From Acidiferrum sp963771295 (GTDB lineage Bacteria; Acidobacteriota; Terriglobia; Acidiferrales; UBA7541), in the NCBI GenBank assembly GCA_963771295.1, contig CAVYTB010000005.1, positions 558,001 through 622,000 on the forward strand: a DNA stretch of 64,000 bases. The letters run 5' to 3'. Shown one piece after another: positions 55,582 through 62,466 of this stretch; position 1 is the stretch's first letter; every line of letters starts with the position of its first letter. The notes below the pieces were generated by a model that did no database searches, was not told where the DNA came from, and was given only the letters and a program-made list of their open reading frames with translations. The translations under genes and the position numbers were made by a program.

Positions 55582-56262
55582 TTAAAAGCTGTATCCCAGC
55601 GATAGCACCACCGTTGGATCGGTTTCTCCTGGATTGAAAATCTGCGTTGTGAAATTTATCTTCTTGCGCGTGAACCCCACCAGCAGCCCGCGCTGAATAT
55701 CCAGTGCCGTCGTGTAAGCTCTCGTCCGTTGCACCACGTATCCAAACGTGAACCATTCCCGCGGCGAGTACGTCAGCTGCGTCCACGTATAGAAAAAATT
55801 GCCCGCCTTCGTGTCCGTATCGAAAATGTATTCGTTCGCGCTGTACAGCTGCAGCTTTTTGTACGTGCCTGTAAATTCCAGTCCCGGCGCAATCCCATTG
55901 ACGTGCCCAAATACTCCGCCGATCATGGGTGTCGCTTCCAACACCAGATTTTTCCCCGTGCTCAGGTTGTAGCCGGCCCACAACGATCCCGTCCGTTGCG
56001 CTTCATAGTTGTACCGCGCTTCCAGGTGCAGCGTGTCGTGGTCCGCTGTCAATGTCGGCGAAGCATACGAATGCCCGTGCGGGACCAGATACCCACTGAT
56101 GCTCGCGTTGAAGTCCCATGAGCTTGGCTTCGCCGCTCTACTCGTCGCCGCGCTGTTCGTTTCCGTCTGCGCCGGTGCGCGCAAACCGCAAACAGCTATA
56201 ACAATCAACATTCCCAGATGCCGTGCACTGTTCGTGCCAAGTAGCGATCGCCAGCCAGTCAT
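55582..56262 (-). CDS. Outer-membrane beta-barrel-like protein of unknown function
   Basis: 226 residues; a signal sequence around residues 10-31 (LGMLIVIAVCGLRAPAQ). The mature part alternates aromatic and polar residues in beta-strand pattern (FNASISGYLVPHGHSYASP, LHLEARYNYEAQRTGSLWAG, FFYTWTQLTYSPREWFTFGY) and ends VLSLGYSF with a C-terminal Phe, as in small outer-membrane barrels. No family recognised. It lies on the same strand as, and upstream of, the sulfatase remnant. Confidence 0.65.
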   Translation of the reverse strand: MTGWRSLLGTNSARHLGMLIVIAVCGLRAPAQTETNSAATSRAAKPSSWDFNASISGYLVPHGHSYASPTLTADHDTLHLEARYNYEAQRTGSLWAGYNLSTGKNLVLEATPMIGGVFGHVNGIAPGLEFTGTYKKLQLYSANEYIFDTDTKAGNFFYTWTQLTYSPREWFTFGYVVQRTRAYTTALDIQRGLLVGFTRKKINFTTQIFNPGETDPTVVLSLGYSF

Positions 56263-56494
56263 ATGAGCCCAAACTTATCACGGCAGCGATATCAAATGCG
56301 CGCCGGCTGGGTCTCCACTCAAGGCGAAGTCCGGATAGGTCAATCGTACTTCCGCAGTGCGGCTTCCGTCGCCAGCGCGCGTTGCATCTGCACCGTTAAC
56401 CTCTGCACCGGTACGGCTTGGCGCGCCATCCAGCTTGGCCGGAGTGTACATCGGTGCGCTGCCCGCGATGTGTCATTGCCCAAAAAAAAAAAAT
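56263..56494. other. Intergenic region with a 12-base A homopolymer
   Basis: 232 bases. A run of twelve A at 56482-56493 directly follows (on the minus strand, as a T-run) the stop of the gene ending at 56495. There is no strong hairpin before it, so termination there is only possible. Nothing else recognised. Confidence 0.4.
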
Positions 56495-57205
56495 TTAATG
56501 CAGGTAAATCACACGTGACTGTGAGCAGAACCCTGACTGCATACGCATTCCTTGTATCATTGCGAACGACTTGGCATAGGGTTTTTCCGCGAATTTGTTC
56601 TGCATCGTGGCCTTCCTCGCAACCACCGCCGCCAATCCCGCCTCCGCAGCCTTCTGCTTCTCATCGTATTTCTCGGTGACGGCGATGTCTTCCGGTCCCA
56701 GGTTGTGCCGGTACCCAAATCTTCTCAACTCATCCGTCTTGTCGAAACCAACCTGGCACAATTTCTGATGCGCGTCATACAATTCGTGAAGGTACACTTG
56801 CCACTCGCTGTCGGACCTCACCATCTCGATTTGTTCCAGGACTACCCGCCGCCAATTCGGGCTTTTCTCGAGGCCCCGCTGCGCGAAAAAGTGCACTTGA
56901 TCGAAGCAATCCAAGTCGCAATCGTTAATCGACCCGGTATTAGTATAAAAAACACCTCCAAAGCCAGCGTACGGAGAACTTTTAATGTCGTCGTTGGTGA
57001 TCACTTTCCTGGGTCTGGCCGCTGGCTTCGCCGGAGTCTCCGCTGTAACGGGCGTAGCGCCGTCGGCTGCCGGCTTGTCCGGGACGGATTTTTTGTCGTC
57101 TTGCTGCTGTTCTTGCGCCGCCACCATGACGACCCACCGCGGTAAAAATGTACAACCACCTGCGGCACACCACAAAGTCAGCGCGATATACGCGACACGC
57201 AACAA
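56495..57205 (-). CDS. Exported protein of unknown function
   Basis: About 236 residues if started at TTG 57205, which has GGAGAAGAGG upstream and is followed by a hydrophobic segment (LLRVAYIALTLWCAAGGC) like a signal peptide. A disordered acidic/proline part (QQQDDKKSVPDKPAADGATP) leads to a conserved-looking domain with paired Cys (SINDCDLDCFDQVHFFAQRG), VLEQIEMVRSDSEWQVYLHE and a helical C-terminus. No family recognised. The frame is open much further upstream, but that stretch belongs to the neighbouring disrupted gene. Confidence 0.5.
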   Translation of the reverse strand: MLRVAYIALTLWCAAGGCTFLPRWVVMVAAQEQQQDDKKSVPDKPAADGATPVTAETPAKPAARPRKVITNDDIKSSPYAGFGGVFYTNTGSINDCDLDCFDQVHFFAQRGLEKSPNWRRVVLEQIEMVRSDSEWQVYLHELYDAHQKLCQVGFDKTDELRRFGYRHNLGPEDIAVTEKYDEKQKAAEAGLAAVVARKATMQNKFAEKPYAKSFAMIQGMRMQSGFCSQSRVIYLH

Positions 57206-57225
57206 GGCACACCTCTTCTCCGCCT

Positions 57226-58019
57226 CTATTCGCCGGTGAACACCTTTCGCTTCTTCACCAGCACAGATTTCTCGTCGAACCACAGCCTGCATTGCGAATT
57301 CGATTCCTCCACTAACCACCACACGTGCGCCGGCAGGCTCTTCCCGGTAAGGCAGCTTGCGTTCGGTAAGCAGGTCACGAATCTTCTGCTGCTCCATTCC
57401 CACGGACGCGGAATCGCAGATGGATGTTGAGCGCGGGTCCAACCGCTTGCCTACAACGTCGTAGTCGTTTCCATCCTGACCATCAGGGCGCTCCGCTATC
57501 GCTGATTTTTCGCCGCCAGAGTTGCACGCCTGCGGCCGTATATGCGGCGGCGTACTGACCATCTTCACACTGGCTCTGCACGAACATAGCGAGCCCATTC
57601 GCTCTTGGCGCAGCCTGAATAATCTTCACGGTCTTACACCCCGCTATCTTCCCTGAGGACCATTGCACCGTACCCGCCGGGAGTGTCGAACCTTCCATCA
57701 CCTTGACTGTTGCCTCGGCGACGGCAAAATCCGTTCGCGCCGTCACGCGGAACTCACCGGCCCGTTTCGCGCCAAGTTGCAAGTCGTCGCCCTCAACGAT
57801 TTGAAAGGCGTCCTCATCCGAAACTGTCCAACTGACCTTGTGCTGCGCATGCCCGTCCTGGTCAACCATGCGGAACGGTCGCCACTGGCCGATGAGCATC
57901 GTTGCCTTGTTTGGAGTGATTTGGTAGCTATTGGGGCCCTGCGCAAACAGAGCTTCCGTCCATAACAACACGCTGCAACACAGTAGTGCCAGCAGGAAAA
58001 ACCGACCTGGTCTTTGCAT
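57226..58019 (-). pseudogene. Secreted Ig-like protein of unknown function, probably with two frameshifts
   Basis: From ATG 58019: signal peptide (FFLLALLCCSVLLWTEALFA), then a beta-rich domain (NKATMLIGQWRPFRMVDQDG, VSWTVSDEDAFQIVEGDDLQ) ending VQLWRRKISDSG. The frame stops at 57483, but two other frames then carry protein-like text: DGQDGNDYDVVGKRLDP through MEQQKIRDLLTERKLPYREE, then HVWWLVEESNSQCRLWFDE and VLVKKRKVFTGE to a stop at 57226. The total length (794 bases) fits two one-base insertions, at about 57490 and 57335. That the pieces form one gene is my inference; the first 178 codons alone may be the protein. Confidence 0.5.
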
Positions 58020-58145
58020 TCTGCGACAATACTTGGTCCTAAAAACCCCGATGTCAAGATTACTAGAGGATACTGATTCCCCAGTACCAACAGACGTTGA
58101 CTACTGATCGCAAGTCAGATGGGTATGCTCGGGTCAAATCATTCA

Positions 58146-58610
58146 TTACTCTTCTACTTCTCCCCACAGTTTTTGCCAATACTGCCGCCATCTGCCTTTC
58201 ACCTGTTCCTCGGCGTCGCCACGATCGTATGCGGGAGAGAACACTGGCTGCGCGCGCTCTACACGAATCAACACCACGGCTTGGATCTCGTGCGTGAGCC
58301 CGATTTCCCGGTACATCTGGCACCCGCGTTGAAACGCGTCACCAGAGCGATGCACAATTCCCTTTCCCTTGAATCGGTAACCTTTCCGCACCAGCGGATC
58401 GACAACATTCACCTCCACCGAAGGGTTCTTCTCAATGTTCTGAACCGATTGCGGTGATCGTATGTCCGCAAACACCAGATGATCGTCGTCCCAAATTGCA
58501 GTCGTTCCTTTTGGCGAAAGATTCGGCGTCCCATCGCCGCATACCGTCGCAACAAAGCCCAGCTTCTGCTCGCGCACCACGCGCTTCATATCCTCAGTGA
58601 GTATTCCCAA
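58146..58610 (-). CDS. Pyridoxamine 5'-phosphate oxidase-family (FMN-binding split barrel) protein
   Basis: 154 residues from TTG 58610 (ATG at 58589 possible). The split-barrel flavin fold is indicated by LGFVATVCGDGTPNLSPKGT, DDDHLVFADIRSPQSVQNI, NPSVEVNVVDPLVRKGYRFK and GKGIVH. Most relatives bind FMN or F420 and their substrates are not known; a general reductase or flavin-binding role is likely. Not a true PdxH, as key pyridoxal contacts are not evident. Cytoplasmic. Confidence 0.82.
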   Translation of the reverse strand: MGILTEDMKRVVREQKLGFVATVCGDGTPNLSPKGTTAIWDDDHLVFADIRSPQSVQNIEKNPSVEVNVVDPLVRKGYRFKGKGIVHRSGDAFQRGCQMYREIGLTHEIQAVVLIRVERAQPVFSPAYDRGDAEEQVKGRWRQYWQKLWGEVEE

Positions 58611-58793
58611 GCAATCATCTCCCGCAAGAGCATTTATGCACGCAGCCGCCGTTTGACTCAGCGACGCATCTCAGCCAACGGTATCCCAACGGGTCATCCC
58701 TCATGGCCAGAATAATCACAAGTCGCCCGGTCCCGCCACCCGCGCCTCGAACCGCCAGCAGGATCCCGCCCCGCTCGCCAAGAATCACCTTTC

Positions 58794-58823
58794 TTGGTGA
58801 CTTGCATCACATTTTGTTATACT
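58794..58823 (+). promoter_or_regulatory. Likely promoter of panB with extended -10
   Basis: TTGGTG, an 18-base spacer and TATACT, with TG one base before the -10 (TGTTATACT). The -10 is identical to that of mqnA. It lies 57 bases upstream of the panB start. Confidence 0.6.
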
Positions 58824-58880
58824 TCTGCTGTCTGGATAAGGGCTGCATCCCGCACTTAGGGAGTGGCACCGGAGGCCGAC

Positions 58881-59774
58881 ATGAGCATCATCCCGAATGG
58901 GGGCAACGGGAAAGTCACTGTCCCCGAATTGCTTCAACGTAAGAACCCTTCCGCAGGCTCTCCCGCACAAAAGAAGATCACTTGCCTGACGGCGTACGAC
59001 TATCCCACCGCCCGTCTCGTCGATGACGCTGGCGTGGACGTCGTGCTCGTGGGCGACTCTCTGGGAATGGTGGTGCTGGGCTATGAAAGCACGTTGCCCG
59101 TCACCCTCGATGAAGCTCTCCACCACACCAAGGCTGTCCGTCGTGGCGTCCAGCACGCCCTCGTCGTTGGCGATATGCCTTACGGCACCTATCACGGCGA
59201 AATTCACGAAGCCATCCGTAACGCTATGCGCTTCGTGAAGGAGGCGGGCGCCGAAGCCGTCAAGATCGAAGGCGGCGAACGACGTCTGGAGCTGATTGCG
59301 CGGCTAACCGAAGCGGAAATTCCCGTAATGGGCCACGTGGGCCTCACTCCCCAGTCCGTAAACGCCATGGGCGGCTATCGCGTGCAGGGTAAAACCCCCG
59401 GCGCTGCCGAGCAATTGCTCCGCGACGCGCGCGCCGTAGAAGCCGCGGGTGCGTTTGCTATCGTCCTGGAAGGCATCCCCCGCGAAGTGGCCGCCGAGAT
59501 CACCCGCAGCGTGCGCATTCCCACGATTGGCATCGGTGCTGGCCCGGATTGCGACGGCCAGATCCTCGTCCTCCACGACATCCTCGGATTGACATTTCAG
59601 GACCCGCCCAAATTCGCTCGCCGTTACGCCAACGTTGGCGAAGTCATCTCCCAAGCCGTCCGCGAATATTGCGCTGACGTGCAAAGCAGCAGCTTCCCGT
59701 CCGACGCCGAGTCGTATCACGCGCCGGCATCCACGCTAATGAAGGCGCGCAAAGCTGTGCCCATCGCCCGCTAA
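58881..59774 (+). CDS. panB: 3-Methyl-2-oxobutanoate hydroxymethyltransferase
   Basis: 297 residues from ATG 58881, with GGAGG five bases upstream. PanB makes ketopantoate from 2-oxoisovalerate and methylene-THF, the first step of pantothenate synthesis. Signatures: KKITCLTAYDYPTARLVDDA, DVVLVGDSLGMVVLGYEST, VVGDMPYGTYH, EGGERRLELIARL, PVMGHVGLTPQSVN and FAIVLEGIP. Length fits the decameric class I enzymes. panC lies downstream in the same orientation; a terminator and a dinB-like gene lie between. Confidence 0.95.
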   Translation: MSIIPNGGNGKVTVPELLQRKNPSAGSPAQKKITCLTAYDYPTARLVDDAGVDVVLVGDSLGMVVLGYESTLPVTLDEALHHTKAVRRGVQHALVVGDMPYGTYHGEIHEAIRNAMRFVKEAGAEAVKIEGGERRLELIARLTEAEIPVMGHVGLTPQSVNAMGGYRVQGKTPGAAEQLLRDARAVEAAGAFAIVLEGIPREVAAEITRSVRIPTIGIGAGPDCDGQILVLHDILGLTFQDPPKFARRYANVGEVISQAVREYCADVQSSSFPSDAESYHAPASTLMKARKAVPIAR

Positions 59775-59803
59775 TGCGAGACAACGCCCGTCGATCCCGA
59801 GAG

Positions 59804-59835
59804 AACCGGTGCCGGGTGCCCCAGGCGCCGGTTTT
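59804..59835 (+). terminator. Intrinsic terminator after panB
   Basis: AACCGGTGCC, a 10-base loop and GGCGCCGGTT (10-base stem with one G-U pair), followed by T at 59832-59835. It lies 30 bases after the panB stop, so dinB-panC probably have their own promoter. Confidence 0.65.
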
Positions 59836-59984
59836 GCACATGGGGTTTTCGCGCTTACTCAGGGGATCCCACCTTTTCAGAGTTGCGTTAGATCCCCGTA
59901 AGTCGGAAGCGCATAGCTTCCCAAGCTGCGGAAAGACTCGGCCGTCCATGGGGTCGTAGCTCTAGTTCCAAGAATGTTTAGGGG

Positions 59985-60004
59985 GTCGGAGCTTTAGCTC
60001 CGAC
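59985..60004. repeat. Hairpin GTCGGAGC-TTTA-GCTCCGAC, with GGGC-TTCA-GCCC 22 bases on
   Basis: Perfect 8-base arms around TTTA; a second, smaller hairpin occupies 60027-60038. Both lie in the 278-base gap before the dinB-like gene, beyond the panB terminator. The tetraloop TTCA/TTTA matches the repeat at 10711. Confidence 0.6.
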
Positions 60005-60052
60005 ATCAATCGTTCGGCTATGATTAGGGCTTCAGCCCCTGAGGAAATATCC

Positions 60053-60562
60053 ATGAAACCGGAAGAAATGCTAGCTCTGTACGAATACAACGCCTGGGCA
60101 GACCGTCGCGCACTGCAAGCAGCCAGCGCTCTCACCCCGGATCAGTTCACCAAACAGTTGGGCTCCAGCTTCTCCTCCGTCCGCGACACCCTCGCGCACA
60201 TCTACGGCGTCGAGTGGCTTTGGCTCGAGCGCTTTCAGGGACGCTCCCCATCCGCCATTCCCGACGACCCGGAATTTGCCGATATCGCCAAACTTCAAGC
60301 CGGCTGGGCGGCGTTTGAACCCACGCTGCTCAATTTTGTGCGCGGACTTACGCAACAGCGCTTGCATGCCGTGATGGAATACAAAACCATGAAATACGGC
60401 GTGTATCGCAATCCTCTTTGGCAATCCATGCAGCATCTCGTGAACCACGGAACCTATCACCGCGGCCAGGTCACTACCATGCTCCGGCAACTTGGCGCCC
60501 AACCGCTTCTAACCGATTTGATGCACTACTACCGCGAACGCTCCGCCGCTGCGGGAGCCTAG
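60053..60562 (+). CDS. DinB-family protein
   Basis: 169 residues from ATG 60053 with GAGGAA upstream. A four-helix bundle of the DinB/YfiT superfamily: the metal-binding histidines are in DTLAHIYGVEWLWLERFQG and QHLVNHGTYHRGQVTTMLRQ. The family includes metal-dependent thiol transferases (bacillithiol, mycothiol S-transferases), but most members are uncharacterised. It is encoded 7 bases upstream of panC, which suggests cotranscription; a role in pantothenate or CoA thiol metabolism is speculation. Confidence 0.85.
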   Translation: MKPEEMLALYEYNAWADRRALQAASALTPDQFTKQLGSSFSSVRDTLAHIYGVEWLWLERFQGRSPSAIPDDPEFADIAKLQAGWAAFEPTLLNFVRGLTQQRLHAVMEYKTMKYGVYRNPLWQSMQHLVNHGTYHRGQVTTMLRQLGAQPLLTDLMHYYRERSAAAGA

Positions 60563-60569
60563 GCGCGGA

Positions 60570-61442
60570 ATGGAGACGATTCGAACCATTCCCTGGATGA
60601 AGGAAAAAGCGCGGGAAGCCCGACTGGAGCAGCGCGTAATTGGATTTGTCCCCACCATGGGCGCGCTGCATGCCGGGCATCTGACATTGGTTGAGCGGGC
60701 CAGGCGCGAATGTTCTCCGGTCTACGCCTCAATTTTCCTTAACCCCACCCAGTTCGGCGCAAATGAGGATCTATCGAAATATCCACGCCCTCTGGAAGCC
60801 GACCAGGAAAAACTCACTTCAGCCCAGGTCGATGCGCTCTTCCTTCCGCAGGCCGCGGATATCTATCTGCCGGGATTCTCAACCTACGTACACGTCGGTG
60901 GACTCAGCGAGCGCCTCGAAGGCAAAACCCGCCCCGGACATTTCCGCGGCGTCGCTACGGTTGTGCTCAAGCTGTTTGAAATTGTGCAGCCGCACTACGC
61001 GTATTTTGGACGCAAAGACGCTCAGCAAGTCCGCATCGTCCAGCAGATGGTCCGCGATCTGAATCTTGACACCGAAATTGTGGTCTGCCCGATTGTGCGC
61101 GAAACCGATGGACTCGCCATGTCTTCCCGCAACGCTTATCTTTCCGCCGAAGAGCGCAAGGCGGCCACTGTCCTTTCGCGAGCTTTGCGTGCCGCGCAAA
61201 CCGCATTAAATGCGGACGTACGCGATTCGTTGGAATTGCAGCGCGTCATGCGCAAAGTTCTTGACGCGGAACCGCGCGCCTTCGTTGATTATGTGGAAGT
61301 TGTCGACGCTGAAACCTTTGAACCCGTGGTCCGCGTCTCTCGTCGCTCTTACGCCGTCCTCGCCGTTCACATTGGCAAGGCTCGCCTTATCGACAATCTG
61401 CTGATCGAGCCCGCTGGCGACGAATTGCAAACCGAGCTCTAA
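60570..61442 (+). CDS. panC: Pantothenate synthetase
   Basis: 290 residues. It joins pantoate and beta-alanine using ATP, the last step of pantothenate synthesis. Motifs of this nucleotidyltransferase: VPTMGALHAGHLTLVERAR (HxGH), FLNPTQFGANEDLSKYPR, FRGVATVVLKLFEIVQP, AYFGRKDAQQVRIVQQMV and GLAMSSRNAYLS (KMSKS-like region). Convergent with the peroxiredoxin gene, 7 bases apart. With panB it gives most of the pathway in this window; panE/panD were not seen. Confidence 0.95.
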   Translation: METIRTIPWMKEKAREARLEQRVIGFVPTMGALHAGHLTLVERARRECSPVYASIFLNPTQFGANEDLSKYPRPLEADQEKLTSAQVDALFLPQAADIYLPGFSTYVHVGGLSERLEGKTRPGHFRGVATVVLKLFEIVQPHYAYFGRKDAQQVRIVQQMVRDLNLDTEIVVCPIVRETDGLAMSSRNAYLSAEERKAATVLSRALRAAQTALNADVRDSLELQRVMRKVLDAEPRAFVDYVEVVDAETFEPVVRVSRRSYAVLAVHIGKARLIDNLLIEPAGDELQTEL

Positions 61443-61449
61443 CTCGCCA

Positions 61450-61917
61450 TCACGCTGTGGCGCCCAGCCGCGCCAGCACTTCCGCCGCGTGTCCTTTTGC
61501 CTTGACTGGGTCCCACACTTCCTCGATCTTGCCGCTCGGTCCAATCAAATAGCTGCTGCGCACAATCCCCTGGAACGTGCGCCCCATGAATTTCTTCGTT
61601 CGCCATGCGTCATACGCCGTCAGCATTTTGTGCGTGGGATCGCTCAACAAATAGAAATTCAGACGGTGCTTGCTTCGAAAGCTCTGTAGCAGCTTGATCG
61701 GGTCGGCGCTCACCCCTACGATCACCACACCCTGCTTGTCGAACTTCACTTTTGCGTCGCGAAACTCGGACGCCTCAACCGTTCAACCCGATGTATTCGC
61801 CTTGGGATAAAAGAAAATCAATACCCGCTTCCCTTTGAAATTTCCCAGCGACACTTCTTCGCCTTCATCCGAAGGCAGCGCAAAATCGGGAGCCTTGTCG
61901 CCTATCTTCAGCATCAT
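61450..61917 (-). CDS. Bcp/PrxQ-type peroxiredoxin with TGA at the catalytic cysteine; candidate selenoprotein
   Basis: 155 codons, the usual Bcp length. From ATG 61917: KIGDKAPDFALPSDEGEEVS, VLIFFYPKANTSG, then TGA at 61785-61783 (codon 45), then TVEASEFRDAKVKF, VVIVGVSADPIKL, HRLNFYLLSDPTHKML and SYLIGPSGKIEEVWDP. In the family pattern PxxxTxxC the TGA replaces the peroxidatic Cys exactly (E. coli Bcp Cys45). The usual second Cys five residues on is Ser here, implying a one-site peroxidase. A SECIS-like hairpin follows. Reading TGA as selenocysteine gives a full-length peroxide reductase. The alternative is a nonsense mutation or sequence error. The start overlaps the upstream gene's stop (ATGA). 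Confidence 0.7.
61754..61773 (-). promoter_or_regulatory. Candidate bacterial SECIS hairpin inside the peroxiredoxin gene
   Basis: On the mRNA, GCGUC and GACGC (nt 10-14 and 25-29 after the UGA) pair perfectly; two further pairs (C15-G23, G16-C22) with one bulged C close a 5-nt loop AGUUU. The loop begins 17 nt after UGA and has G at its second position, which fits the bacterial SECIS pattern as I recall it (apical loop 16-37 nt downstream, G in the first two loop bases). Confidence 0.55.
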
Positions 61918-62464
61918 TCACCTCGTCCTAAGTATCCTTGTTCCCGTAACCAACCCGGCATTTCCGCGCTCACATTCAGTGCTTCTCCCGCCGCGAAACG
62001 CGCCGTCATTCCAAATGCGACGGCCTCCAGCGGAATCTTTCCATAGATAAAACCTGAATCCACAATTCCTTGTACGCCCGTGCAAATTCTTTCATCCCCA
62101 ATCCCCGGTACTGCTCCACGTGCACCATCTCGTGAAACAGCAAATCAATCGGCACTCCCGGATCGACGATCAAAACACACTCGCCCAATGTGATCCCAGC
62201 GGCCGCCGAAAAATTGAAATGCACCCGCCTACCGATGAATTCCAGTTGCTTAAGAAGGACCCCTAAAAACGGCGGGCTCGGCACTCGCTCCACTCTCGCC
62301 ACGCGCGCCTGCGCTACAGTCTCCTCCGCAAAATGCGCGCTCAGCGCCATGCGCTCGCGTTCCGTTAACGGCCGCGCGCTGGGCAGATGTTCCGCGCGTT
62401 GCGACTCAATCCAGCCCTGCACTTTGCCTGCGACCGCCGGGACCAGGCTTTGCAGCAAACCCAC
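61914..62464 (-). pseudogene. Zinc-metalloprotease-like (HEMVH) protein, one frameshift
   Basis: Starts at GTG 62464, two bases after gatB. It has an N-terminal helical part (RPLTERERMALSAHFAEET), then a beta segment and FHEMVHVEQYRG, a HExxH zinc-binding motif seen in DUF4157-like proteins. After KEFARAY the frame slips at about 62060: the track in one frame ends at 62006, but one added base gives VQGIVDSGFIYGKIPLEAVA, FGMTARFAAGEALNVSAEM and GWLREQGYLGRGE, a typical continuation with IPLExxA, ending at TGA 61914-61916 that overlaps the bcp ATG (ATGA). The overlap shows that the restored frame was the real one. Function unknown. Confidence 0.65.
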
Positions 62465-62466
62465 GC

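Noticed and set aside
56482..56493. Poly-A/T run as an intrinsic terminator
   Set aside because: No stable hairpin precedes the T-run on the minus strand; listed only as a homopolymer.
57206..57598. Long upstream extension of the gene ending at 56495
   Set aside because: The extension is better explained as part of the neighbouring disrupted secreted-protein gene; a TTG with GGAGAAGAGG at 57205 gives a signal peptide.
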